A stretch of 26,163 bases of DNA, from assembly GCA_964383845.1 (NCBI GenBank), contig CAYLIF010000023.1:1-26163 (forward strand), written 5' to 3'. Origin of the DNA: JAAZGD01 sp964383845 (GTDB lineage Bacteria; Bacillota; Clostridia; Peptostreptococcales; Anaerovoracaceae). Positions within the stretch are counted from its first letter, which is position 1, and every line of letters starts with the position of its first letter. Shown piece by piece: positions 1 to 8,219 of this stretch. The notes under the pieces were generated by a model. It did not search any database, was not told the DNA's origin, and saw only the letters and a list, made by a program, of their open reading frames with translations. The position numbers and the translations under genes were made by a program.

Positions 1-43
1 CAGGTAAAGTTGTATTGATTTTTGGGAGTGCTTCTCTTAACAT
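1..43 (-). CDS. 5' end of an unidentified gene leaving the window on the left
   Basis: An ATG at 43-41 is preceded, 7 bases upstream, by a perfect AAGGAGG (plus-strand CCTCCTT at 51-57). The frame stays open to the window edge and gives 14 residues, MLREALPKINTTLP. The gene lies 122 bases downstream of the amino-acid permease on the same strand, so the two could be co-transcribed; no terminator hairpin separates them. A start such as LPKI-T-LP recalls the N terminus of class-III (GABA-type) aminotransferases, which would suit a neighbouring amino-acid permease, but 14 residues cannot establish this. Confidence 0.6.
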   Translation of the reverse strand, partial: MLREALPKINTTLP

Positions 44-164
44 TTTAATTCCTCCTTGAATAATTTAGAATTAGTGTATTGTTATATTTATAACAAAATT
101 ATATCATGGTTGATTTGATTTTTGTGGTATCTTTTTATTTTTTACCAAAGTAAATCTATTCAGT

Positions 165-1628
165 CTATTCAGTTAAATTAGCTCCATTTTTTGAAACCTG
201 AGGAATTTCATATCTTGTATATTTCTCTCCAAACATTAAGAAATCTAACTCTTCTTTAGGCAATTTACCATATCTAAGTTGTGCAATGATATAGAATATT
301 ACTCCAAGTACCAACCAAACTGCACATAAGATCCATTCTTCTTTTGTAAGAGCTCCAGGACCTACAGGAAGGTATAAATAAAGGAAGAAACCAGAAACAA
401 GTATAGCAAGTCCACCCATTAAATAGCCACCTGGTGCACGATAAGGTCTGTCAAGGTTTGGTTCGTTCTTTCTTAAAGCGATATATGAGAAGGATACCAT
501 GAAGTAGGCAACTACTGTACCAAATGCTGCAGCGTCTACAAACCATACCAATGCTGCTCTTCCTAAAATTGGAGCTGCCATAGTAAAGAATCCTACTAAT
601 AGTATTGCTGCTGTTGGGGTCTTATACTTAGGATGTACCATTCCAAAAGCAGCTGGAATCATTCTTGCTCTACCCATAGCAAAAAGGACTCTTGTGGTTC
701 CAACAATAAAGCCATTCCAACTTGTTAGAATTCCGCATAATGCAGCAACTATCATGAACTTACCAAAGAAAGGACTTCCCATTGTATAAGCAAAGGAATC
801 AGCAACTGGAATTCCTGCGCCTGATCTTATTGCTTCAGGAGCAGCAAAAGAGATACTGATTATCATAAGCATATACCAAATAGCAGCCATAACAATAGAG
901 AAAATAAGAACTTTCGCTATCATATTAAGAGGGATATTCATTTCTTCTGCAGCCTGAGGAATAACATCAAAACCAACAAACATTGCAGGAACCATTAGTA
1001 GAACTGCTACTAATCCGCTGGTGCCTGTAAAAGAAGGAATTAAGTTTTCTACACTTCCTGTAGTAACTGATCCAAATAAGAAAACGATACCACCAAAAGC
1101 CATAGCTAAGGTTGCTGCTGTTTGGAAAATTGCTGAGGACTTAACTCCTCTTAAGTTAACAATAGTTAAAATTGCACCACCGATTACTCCTACCATCATC
1201 CAACTAAGGTATACATCAAAACCAGCAACGGTCCAGATGTACCCTACCATAGGGAATGGAACAAGATAAGAGATAGCGGCAGCCAACGCTGGACCTTCCC
1301 AACATGCTACACCTAAGTATGCTAGACAAATAAACCAACCTGTTATAAATGATGCGTTGTAACCTAATCCACGATAAGAGAAAACTAATTCTCCTCCAGC
1401 TAAAGGCAACATTGGGGTTAATTCAGCATAGCACATTCCAACAAAGATACACATAACTGCACCGATTGCGAAGGCTATCAGGGCTCCAGCTACTCCTGCA
1501 AGAGAAACCCACTTTCCTGCCAGCATAATCCAGCCCCATCCAATCATAGTACCAAAGGCAAGAGCCATTACGTCTTTCATGTTTAACGACTTTGCTAACT
1601 CCTGACGCTCCATATTTTTACTACTCAT
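165..1628 (-). CDS. APC-superfamily amino-acid permease
   Basis: A 487-residue integral membrane protein with about 12 hydrophobic segments, the usual size for APC-family amino-acid/polyamine transporters. The first membrane segment carries a variant of the family's glycine-rich motif, GTMIGWGWIM, where IGSGI is more common. It is followed by the conserved Y-EL-P--P--GG-stretch (CYAELTPMLPLAGGE). It should move an amino acid across the cytoplasmic membrane by proton symport or exchange; the substrate cannot be read from the sequence. The ATG at 1628 is preferred because AAGGAG lies 8 bases upstream; a TTG 18 bases further out would place that site inside the gene. Downstream on the same strand is the start of another gene; upstream is a hairpin-forming repeat and a decayed gene. 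Family assignment is secure. Confidence 0.93.
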   Translation of the reverse strand: MSSKNMERQELAKSLNMKDVMALAFGTMIGWGWIMLAGKWVSLAGVAGALIAFAIGAVMCIFVGMCYAELTPMLPLAGGELVFSYRGLGYNASFITGWFICLAYLGVACWEGPALAAAISYLVPFPMVGYIWTVAGFDVYLSWMMVGVIGGAILTIVNLRGVKSSAIFQTAATLAMAFGGIVFLFGSVTTGSVENLIPSFTGTSGLVAVLLMVPAMFVGFDVIPQAAEEMNIPLNMIAKVLIFSIVMAAIWYMLMIISISFAAPEAIRSGAGIPVADSFAYTMGSPFFGKFMIVAALCGILTSWNGFIVGTTRVLFAMGRARMIPAAFGMVHPKYKTPTAAILLVGFFTMAAPILGRAALVWFVDAAAFGTVVAYFMVSFSYIALRKNEPNLDRPYRAPGGYLMGGLAILVSGFFLYLYLPVGPGALTKEEWILCAVWLVLGVIFYIIAQLRYGKLPKEELDFLMFGEKYTRYEIPQVSKNGANLTE

Positions 1629-1705
1629 TTGCAGTACTCCTTCCAAATAAAATAAAAATAAAATGATAACAAAAGTTCATATTCTATGGGTCTTTTAATA
1701 ATTGT

Positions 1706-1763
1706 GGCCCTTTAAGGGCGGAAATAAGTTTCCTATAAACTCATTATTGGAAATTTATTTCCG
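1706..1763. repeat. Compound inverted repeat in the permease 5' region
   Basis: Two adjacent dyads. At 1707-1719 GCCCTT-T-AAGGGC is a perfect short palindrome. At 1719-1733 and 1749-1763 a 15-base inverted repeat (CGGAAATAAGTTTCC against GGAAATTTATTTCCG, one G-T wobble) surrounds a 15-base spacer. The long dyad begins 8 bases past the stop codon of the decayed gene and lies about 90 bases upstream of the permease start. No U-rich run follows it on the minus strand, so it is not a standard intrinsic terminator. It could be a terminator remnant, an mRNA hairpin or an operator; the sequence does not decide. Confidence 0.6.
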
Positions 1764-1770
1764 ATTGAAT

Positions 1771-2071
1771 TCACTTAGCTAGCTTTGCTAACTGCTCAAA
1801 TGCCCTTAACAGTCCTTTTGCTGGTAGCTTTGCAAGAAAGAGTTTTACACAGAAGGTTCCACCAATAGTTCCACCCGTTACATTATCATTAGATTCTTGT
1901 CTTGCTACCATTGCAAAGAGATTCAATCTCCTGCTATTGATATAGCCAATGTAGGAATATTTGATTTAGTTCATAACAGTTTAGCCGTAGACCTTAACTC
2001 AATGGATAGGAACTGACATGGAAGGGTCTTGTCCTTCTATTAGCTAATAAGTAACGATGCTCATCCTGCAT
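1771..2071 (-). pseudogene. Frameshifted remains of an unidentified gene
   Basis: This fills most of the 577-base stretch between the permease and the lipoprotein. Three coding-like fragments sit in different minus-strand frames in a consistent order. From ATG 2071 to a TAA at 1994 the reading is MQDEHRYLLANRRTRPFHVS and five more residues. From 1970 to a TGA at 1923 it is TKSNIPTLAISIAGD. From about 1930 to a TGA at 1771 it begins NLFAMVARQESNDNVTGG and ends LLRAFEQLAKLAK. The second and third fragments meet at one frame change near 1925. Together they look like the last hundred or so residues of a once-intact protein. I do not recognise the family. Sequencing error is possible but would need at least two indels. 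The remaining bases up to the next gene show nothing clear. Confidence 0.5.
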
Positions 2072-2205
2072 GATAATATTCTTACACCAATATATAACGC
2101 AAATAGTATGCCAAGAATTAGAGTTCAGAAAATTAGAAATAGTGTTAATAGGATTTATAAGAAACTATCGTTTAATAACTTTGTAAGATGAGTTATAATA
2201 GTTAT

Positions 2206-3576
2206 ATGAAAAAAATAATAACAACAATTATAATAGTGTCGGTGATAGTGAGTTCTCTGGGGTCTTGTGGGTTTTTCTTGAATTCAGATGAAGCTAGTAT
2301 AAAGGATAATATTTATGGTGAGTATGAGACAATGATGGATGCGTTTGTAGAAGTACAAAGTATTGCAGATGTTTCAGATTACCTCCTGTTTTGGGCACAA
2401 ACTCTTGGTTTCACTGCACAAAAAGACAGGTCTCAAAGTGTTATACTTGAGACTTTAGGTGTGGCTAATAACCCGGAAATTACTCCTATAACTATAGAGT
2501 GCGGCATCAGTTTGGAAAATTTGGCAGAAGACTTAAGGGCTGTTGCTATTTCATTGGTATTGATAAAGCAAGTGGACGGTGCTCATCCCCTTCGTATACT
2601 TTTCGTTCCCTATGAAGAAGGGAACTATTTTGGAGCCAAGAAAATTCCTTCTCTTTTTTTGAAAAATGCAAACATGATTCAATTGAATACCAGATATCCC
2701 AACCAAGTAATAAATCAAGGTGCATCATCAAAGTTTGCAGATATTGAAAGAAATGTCACCATGAAAAACCCTACATACAAACTAGCCTATCAAATTACAA
2801 TTGATGGTTTTAATGAAGATCTCAATACCATTGATTTCTCAAAAACACCCAATGCTATTAGGGAATTAGGAGTATTGTTTGCAACCCTTAAAAGCAGAGG
2901 CATGCTTTTTGAAATCTCAGATTTCTCTGGCAGCGGTTCTACAAGTTTTGCCCCTATATCCGGCTCTGCCATTATGGTTATAAATCAAAATGATATGAAA
3001 TCACTTGAATATTATTATGGTAAGATGGAAAGCAAACTCAATAAGTCATATAAAGAGGATCATCCTAATATCTTTGTTTCCTTAGCTGCTGTAGAAGCTC
3101 CTGCCTCTGTTTTGTCCAATGAGGATACAGATCGCTTGGTAAGTTTTATTTACACTGTGTTTAATGGTTTTTGTGGGGAAAGCGAATACACCTTTTCAAC
3201 TATCAACAAAGTTACTACTGCTAACTCTAAGTTTTCATGCAATCTTCTTGCTCTTGATCTATTTGACGTTGAAGCTATTGAAGGCAACGATGATTTAAAT
3301 TTAATTTGTAATTTAAATGACATGGATTTCGAATTAAAAGAGCTACACAAGGGTTGGTACCAAGATCCCGAAAGTGAATTCATCAAAGGTTTTATAGAAG
3401 AAATCGATAAAAAACCAAAGGGATCTTTTTATGATTCACCTTTGGTTGAGTATCAAGCAAGAAATAATGAAACGGAAATGCTTTCCTATGGAGTTGATTT
3501 AAAGGATTGTGAAAAGCAGTTCTCAGTGTTAAAGAATTACATTGATTCAAAGTCACCCTTACAAATTCAACTTTAA
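2206..3576 (+). CDS. Lipoprotein resembling PepD (M20) dipeptidase, probably catalytically inactive
   Basis: About 456 residues. From the Met at 2206 a lysine pair, a hydrophobic stretch and a lipobox (SLGSC, Cys about residue 21) form a lipoprotein signal, so the product should be anchored outside the membrane. A Met six codons earlier (2188) is also possible; neither has a good ribosome binding site. The body follows the layout of PepD/Xaa-His dipeptidases: GAHPLRILFVPYEEGNYFGA matches their PLEVLFT-DEETG-GA segment, TPNAIRELGVLFATL follows, then VEAPASVLSNEDTDRLV and a late GW----S motif. The family's HxD metal motif is replaced by ITIECG, the NLDSEE motif by LNTRYP, and the HAGLECG segment near the C terminus is missing. 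Known PepD enzymes are cytoplasmic zinc peptidases. I infer a secreted pseudoenzyme, perhaps binding peptides. It converges on glgP with a 4-base gap. Confidence 0.75.
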   Translation: MKKIITTIIIVSVIVSSLGSCGFFLNSDEASIKDNIYGEYETMMDAFVEVQSIADVSDYLLFWAQTLGFTAQKDRSQSVILETLGVANNPEITPITIECGISLENLAEDLRAVAISLVLIKQVDGAHPLRILFVPYEEGNYFGAKKIPSLFLKNANMIQLNTRYPNQVINQGASSKFADIERNVTMKNPTYKLAYQITIDGFNEDLNTIDFSKTPNAIRELGVLFATLKSRGMLFEISDFSGSGSTSFAPISGSAIMVINQNDMKSLEYYYGKMESKLNKSYKEDHPNIFVSLAAVEAPASVLSNEDTDRLVSFIYTVFNGFCGESEYTFSTINKVTTANSKFSCNLLALDLFDVEAIEGNDDLNLICNLNDMDFELKELHKGWYQDPESEFIKGFIEEIDKKPKGSFYDSPLVEYQARNNETEMLSYGVDLKDCEKQFSVLKNYIDSKSPLQIQL

Positions 3577-3580
3577 TCTT

Positions 3581-5941
3581 TTAGGTAAACCATATCTCAT
3601 CTCGGTAAGTTGTAACTGCTCGATCTGCTGAAAAAAGCCCAGCTTTTGCTATATTAATAAGTGACATTTCATTCCAATGGCTTTTGTTTCTATAGGCTTC
3701 TTGTATGTCTTGTTGAGCTCTTTTGTAGTCATGAAAATCCTTTGTCACAAAGTATTCATCAGGTTTGCCATGATATCCAGTAGTAAGGGTATTAACAATG
3801 TCTGGAAATGACACCTTGTTTATACCAGCAGATATTCTTTCTAGTACTCTTGCAAGATCTTGATGTTCTATAAAGCTGGATATGGGATTATAGCAAGCGG
3901 ATTTTCTTAGTTCATCTACTTCTTCTATTGTCATTCCAAAAAGGAACATGTTTTCTTCTCCAACCTGATTTCTAATCTCAACATTTGCTCCATCTAATGT
4001 TCCTAAAGTAAGGGCACCATTTATCATAAGTTTCATATTCCCTGTGCCAGATGCTTCCTTTCCTGCAAGAGATATTTGTTCAGAGACTTCCGCTGCTGGC
4101 ATTAAAATTTCAGAAAGAGACACAGAATAGTTTTCCAGAAAAACAACCTTTATACGATCCCTAACTTGGGGATCTTTTTCAATTAGTTCTGAGAGATTAC
4201 AAATGAGACTAATTATTTCTTTTGCCAAATAATAGCCTGAAGCTGCTTTGGCTGCAAATATAAAGGTTCTTGGTTCAATATCTTCACTGGGATTATCTTT
4301 TATTCTTATATATAAATCTATGATATGAAGAACGTTAAGTAGCTGTCTTTTATATTCATGAAGACGTTTGGCTTGAACATCAAAAATGGTATTGTGGTCT
4401 ACAGTAATTTTATTATGTTCCTTGATATATTCAATTAATCGAAGTTTATTGCCCTTCTTAATCTCTGCTAATGTACTTATAACAGTGGAATCCCCTTGAT
4501 ATTGCAAAAGTTTTTCCAGTTCTTGAGCGTTCTTTTTAAATCCTGGCCCAATCAAATCTTCTATCATTCCACAAAGTGCTGGATTACCTTGGCATAGCCA
4601 ACGCCGGTAAGCTATCCCGTTAGTTACATTAGTAAATTTATTGGGGTATATCTTATAAAAGCTTGGAAATAAATCTCGTCGAATAATTTCGCTATGAAGA
4701 GCCGACACTCCATTTACTTTATGTGCTGCTAGCACACACATGTTTGCCATGTGAATTTTTCCATTTTTAATGATGCAGATATCTTCTGATAAGTTATTTT
4801 CAACTTTAGGCAGTTTATGAATTGTTCTGGTAAATCGATCATGTATACCATGTATAATTTCAGAAATCCTGGGTATAATGCTTGATAATAAGTTTACGTC
4901 CCAGCTTTCTAAAGCTTCAGGCATTACTGTGTGATTGGTATAAGAAACTGTTTTTGTTACTATTTCCCAAGCATAATCCCAGTCCATTTCATATTCATCC
5001 ATTAGGATTCTCATTATTTCAGGTATCACCAAGGAAGGATGAGTGTCATTTATATGAACAGCCACCTTCTCTGATAGGTTATGTAGAGTTCCATATTTGG
5101 CAAAATGTTTTCTGATCATTGATTGCATTGAGGCAGACACAAAAAAATACTGTTGACTGATTCTTAATATTTTACCTTCTTTGTGTGCGTCTTCGGGATA
5201 GAGAATTTTAGATATTACCTCTATCTGATGACGTTCTTCCATGGATTCTAAATACTTGCCTTGTGAAAAAAGCTCCATATCAATTACTGAAGATGAAGTG
5301 GCTTCCCAAAGTCGAAGACTATTAACAGTAGAGCTATCATATCCAGAAATAAACATATCGTGAGGAACGGCTATTACCTGCTTTCCACCAATGGTTACAG
5401 TTTCAGCTTCTTCTTTGTTTTTTAATAGCCAACAGTCCCCTAGGTCCATCCATAAGTCAGGAGCTTCTTTTTGTCTATTGTTCTCTATTTTTTGTCTAAA
5501 TATTCCATAGTCGTAACATATGGACATTCCATGACATTGGATTCCCAGGGTTGAGGCTGCATCAAGGTAGCAACTTGCCAACCTACCAAGTCCACCGTTA
5601 CCAAGGCCAGCATCTGGCTCCATTAAGTATAAATCTTCTAAATCAAAACCGAACTGAAAAATAGCTTCTCTAAGAGATTTTTCTAAGCCCAGGTTATAAG
5701 CGTTGTTATGAAGGGATGCTCCTGGAAGAAATTCCATTGACATGTAATAGACATGTTTATCCCCATTGCTTTCTTTTTCAGATCTTCTAGCATATGAGTC
5801 CGCCATAATATCTCTGACAACACGACATGTAGACTTGTATATTTGTCTCTGAGTAACTTTCTCAGAAGTTTTTCCATAATCCCATTTGATTCGTTCTTCT
5901 ATTAGTTTTTTTAAATCTGATGCGCCAAAACTTTTTTTCAT
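3581..5941 (-). CDS. glgP: Glycogen/starch/maltodextrin phosphorylase (GT35)
   Basis: A 786-residue cytoplasmic enzyme that releases glucose-1-phosphate from alpha-1,4-glucan chains with phosphate and pyridoxal phosphate. The PLP-lysine signature EASGTGNMK is intact (Lys about 637) and is followed by NGALTLGTLDGANVEI. The N-terminal half has the family blocks YYMSMEFLPG, DAGLGNGGLGRLASCYLD and HINDTHPSL; the C-terminal half has NVTNGIAYRRWL and AKRLHEYKRQLLN. Length is normal for the compact bacterial form. The ATG at 5941 has AAGGAGAG 8-10 bases upstream. No other glycogen genes are in the window, so it appears to be a single-gene unit under its own divergent promoter. Its stop codon lies 4 bases from the end of the convergent lipoprotein gene. 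Family certain; preferred glucan not determinable. Confidence 0.97.
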   Translation of the reverse strand: MKKSFGASDLKKLIEERIKWDYGKTSEKVTQRQIYKSTCRVVRDIMADSYARRSEKESNGDKHVYYMSMEFLPGASLHNNAYNLGLEKSLREAIFQFGFDLEDLYLMEPDAGLGNGGLGRLASCYLDAASTLGIQCHGMSICYDYGIFRQKIENNRQKEAPDLWMDLGDCWLLKNKEEAETVTIGGKQVIAVPHDMFISGYDSSTVNSLRLWEATSSSVIDMELFSQGKYLESMEERHQIEVISKILYPEDAHKEGKILRISQQYFFVSASMQSMIRKHFAKYGTLHNLSEKVAVHINDTHPSLVIPEIMRILMDEYEMDWDYAWEIVTKTVSYTNHTVMPEALESWDVNLLSSIIPRISEIIHGIHDRFTRTIHKLPKVENNLSEDICIIKNGKIHMANMCVLAAHKVNGVSALHSEIIRRDLFPSFYKIYPNKFTNVTNGIAYRRWLCQGNPALCGMIEDLIGPGFKKNAQELEKLLQYQGDSTVISTLAEIKKGNKLRLIEYIKEHNKITVDHNTIFDVQAKRLHEYKRQLLNVLHIIDLYIRIKDNPSEDIEPRTFIFAAKAASGYYLAKEIISLICNLSELIEKDPQVRDRIKVVFLENYSVSLSEILMPAAEVSEQISLAGKEASGTGNMKLMINGALTLGTLDGANVEIRNQVGEENMFLFGMTIEEVDELRKSACYNPISSFIEHQDLARVLERISAGINKVSFPDIVNTLTTGYHGKPDEYFVTKDFHDYKRAQQDIQEAYRNKSHWNEMSLINIAKAGLFSADRAVTTYRDEIWFT

Positions 5942-5992
5942 AGAAAATTCTCTCCTTAACTAACAACAAAATAAACTAGCTAGACCCAAACT

Positions 5993-6021
5993 ATTATACA
6001 TTAGGCCACCATTATTGACAA
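5993..6021 (-). promoter_or_regulatory. Promoter of glgP
   Basis: On the minus strand TTGTCA (6021-6016) is separated by 17 bases from a perfect TATAAT (5998-5993), about 52 bases upstream of the glgP start. Its -35 element overlaps that of the opposing promoter. Confidence 0.75.
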
Positions 6022-6043
6022 CCTCGCCTTTAACTTATAGAAT
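6015..6043 (+). promoter_or_regulatory. Promoter of the nitroreductase gene
   Basis: TTGACA (6015-6020), a 17-base spacer and TAGAAT (6038-6043) stand about 30 bases upstream of the nitroreductase ATG. The -35 hexamer shares five bases with the -35 hexamer of the leftward glgP promoter. Confidence 0.75.
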
Positions 6044-6073
6044 TAATAAGACCCTAAAGAAAAGGAGAAAAAA

Positions 6074-6625
6074 ATGAATAGAAATTTTAAATATGATGTA
6101 ATGCCTGAAATTAAGGAGAGATGGTCTCCTCGAGCTTTTGCAAAGGATAAAGTATCCAAAGATGATATCTACACCTTACTGGAAGCGGCTCGTTATGCTC
6201 CATCCTGTTTTAACGAACAACCATGGAGATTTTTAGTTGCAGATACTGAAGATACTTTATCTAAGATGAGATCCATATTAAATGAAAGCAATCAAATATG
6301 GGCAAATAATGCTCCTGTTTTAATATTAATCTGCGCACACAAAACATTTGCAAAAAACAATAAAGACAACTATTGGCATATGTTTGATACAGGCACAGCA
6401 TGGGGCTTTCTTTCACTAGAAGCTCATCGTCTAGGTTTAATAACCCATGCCATGGGTGGTTTTAGTAGGCAATCAGCTAGAGAGGTGTTTAAGATACCTG
6501 ATGAATTGGATATTATTACAGTTGTAGCCCTAGGCAAAATGGGAGATCCTTCTACCTTGCCCCAACATTTAAAGGAAGAAGAGTTCCCAAAGACAAGAAA
6601 AAAAATCGAGGATCTCTTGCTATAA
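6074..6625 (+). CDS. Nitroreductase-family FMN oxidoreductase
   Basis: 183 residues, the usual length of short nitroreductase-fold proteins, which act as FMN-bound NAD(P)H oxidoreductases in the cytoplasm. The N-terminal block ERWSPRAFAKDKVSKDDI holds the arginine-serine-arginine type phosphate/FMN contact region. It is followed by LLEAARYAPSCFNEQPWRFLV, the conserved A--APS--N-QPW segment. Toward the C terminus DTGTAWGFLSLEAHRLGL and the glycine of GGFSR match the second FMN-contact region, and VVALGKMG is the usual late strand. AAAGGAG lies 7 bases before the ATG. It is monocistronic: its own promoter lies upstream and a strong terminator downstream. The physiological substrate cannot be deduced; many such proteins have no known natural substrate. 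Confidence 0.92.
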   Translation: MNRNFKYDVMPEIKERWSPRAFAKDKVSKDDIYTLLEAARYAPSCFNEQPWRFLVADTEDTLSKMRSILNESNQIWANNAPVLILICAHKTFAKNNKDNYWHMFDTGTAWGFLSLEAHRLGLITHAMGGFSRQSAREVFKIPDELDIITVVALGKMGDPSTLPQHLKEEEFPKTRKKIEDLLL

Positions 6626-6650
6626 ATTAAACTATGGTTTTAACGTGTTT

Positions 6651-6680
6651 AAGAGTAGGCTGCTGGCAGTCTACTCTTTT
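6651..6680. terminator. Bidirectional terminator between the nitroreductase and Lpd-like genes
   Basis: A 12-bp stem (AAGAGTAGGCTG against CAGTCTACTCTT, one G-U pair) with a CTGG loop spans 6651-6678 and runs into TTTTAATT on the plus strand. On the minus strand the stop codon of the Lpd-like gene (6671-6673) lies inside the stem, so the same hairpin can end both converging transcripts. Confidence 0.8.
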
Positions 6681-8170
6681 AATTCCAGACGATTAAGGAC
6701 CCAAGCTGTTAGTTCATTAAGTGATGGATGAATAACCATGGAATGATGAATAGGTGTATATTTGCCCAGTTCTGGACACATTATCCTTAGTTCATCAAAT
6801 CCTGAGCTCTTGCTTTCTTTTTCCTTTAATTTATTCCAAGTGCAGGTTTCTTTGTTGTTCATTAAATAAACAAATGGCTGCACCAATATACTGGCTTGAG
6901 GGCCAACTATATGAACTCCTTGTATTTGTTTTTTATCGTTTACTATAATCTTTATAAAACCATCATCGGTATCCCCTCTATCGTATCCCAATGCAACACC
7001 ACCTGCTACACGGGAATAGTTATTAATACCCACATAATAGGGCTTGCCCAGTTTTTTAACTTGCTCTTCGGTTGCACCAACATGGGCAATCTGAGGATAT
7101 GTAAAGATAGCCCATGGAACGGTATCGTAATCTGCTTCTCTCATAGGTTTATCCTTCTTTACTAAGTTGTGAATAACTAAGTCTGCTTCATAATTGGCTT
7201 TGTGTCTAAACTGAAACTTTCCATTGATATCTCCCAAAGCCCAAATATGACTTTGAGAAGTCCTCATGTTTTTGTCCGTAATAATATAGCCTCGAGGATC
7301 CGTCTCAACCCCCGCCGCCTTTAACTTAATTCGATCTCCGTTTGAAACCAACCCTGCTGCTACAAATATCTCTTCGCCTTTAAGTGTTTTTTCTTCTCCT
7401 GTAACCATGTCCTTTACAATTAGCATTTTACCTTCAGCTGTTTTTTCAGCATAGATTACCTGAGAATCAGTATGAACTCTAATGCCATTCTCTTCAAATA
7501 CAGATTGAGTAAATTCGCTGATGCTTTTTTCTTCTGTTGACAAAATATGTGGTTTCATTTCAATTAAATCCACTTCTGTGCCCATAGCAGAAAAAATGTG
7601 TGCAAATTCTGCACCAATTGCCCCACCACCCATTAACAAAATACTCTTCCAAGGTTTTTCGGGAAATTTATCTCCAAAAAAACTTTCTGCTGTAATAAAG
7701 TCTACTTCATCAAAGCCAGGAATAGGTGGAATAAAGGTTCTAGCTCCTGAGGCAATAACAAAGACATCACTTTCTATGGTATTTACACTTCCATCCGATC
7801 CAGTTATCTTCATTGTATGGGGATCTATAAATTCTCCCCTACCCTTTAAAACCACTACATTTTTGGCTTTTCTAAACTTTTCCTCTACTCTCTTACTAAG
7901 GTTGATTTGTCCCCACATTCTTTCTGCCATTACATCCCATTTTATAGTTGGCATTTGGAATTCTAAACCTATCTTACTGGCACGCTGAGCCTCTCTAATT
8001 AAATCGGCAGGTGCGACCAAAATTTTCGAAGGAATACAGCCTTTTGTTAAACAGGTTCCACCGAATTTAGCTTCTTCTATAATACAGCATTTTAATCCTT
8101 CTTTGATTGCTGCTTCAACTACCATAAGACCGGCGCCACCGCCTATTACTGTGATATCATATCTTTCCAT
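6671..8170 (-). CDS. Pyridine nucleotide-disulfide oxidoreductase, dihydrolipoamide dehydrogenase-like
   Basis: 499 residues. The N-terminal FAD-binding motif is GGGAGLMVVEAA; the redox-active cysteine pair is in GGTCLTKGCIPSK (Cys40 and Cys45). A second nucleotide-binding motif, LMGGGAIGAEFA, lies mid-protein for NAD(H), and ALGDING is the late FAD contact. The C-terminal dimerisation domain ends with the catalytic His-Glu pair in HPSLNEL (about His481 and Glu486). All elements of an active flavin disulfide reductase are present. The protein is somewhat longer than typical Lpd because of an insert just before the last motif (around NNKETCTWNKLKEKESKSSG). No 2-oxoacid dehydrogenase or glycine-cleavage genes are nearby, so whether the substrate is protein-bound lipoamide or another disulfide is open. 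AGGAGG lies 8 bases before the ATG. The gene is 49 bases downstream of the GGDEF/HD-GYP gene on the same strand. Confidence 0.9.
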   Translation of the reverse strand: MERYDITVIGGGAGLMVVEAAIKEGLKCCIIEEAKFGGTCLTKGCIPSKILVAPADLIREAQRASKIGLEFQMPTIKWDVMAERMWGQINLSKRVEEKFRKAKNVVVLKGRGEFIDPHTMKITGSDGSVNTIESDVFVIASGARTFIPPIPGFDEVDFITAESFFGDKFPEKPWKSILLMGGGAIGAEFAHIFSAMGTEVDLIEMKPHILSTEEKSISEFTQSVFEENGIRVHTDSQVIYAEKTAEGKMLIVKDMVTGEEKTLKGEEIFVAAGLVSNGDRIKLKAAGVETDPRGYIITDKNMRTSQSHIWALGDINGKFQFRHKANYEADLVIHNLVKKDKPMREADYDTVPWAIFTYPQIAHVGATEEQVKKLGKPYYVGINNYSRVAGGVALGYDRGDTDDGFIKIIVNDKKQIQGVHIVGPQASILVQPFVYLMNNKETCTWNKLKEKESKSSGFDELRIMCPELGKYTPIHHSMVIHPSLNELTAWVLNRLELKE

Positions 8171-8219
8171 TCATTAAACCTCCTCTTATTGATTAGGTAA
8201 TTTACTGGGATTTTTCCTT

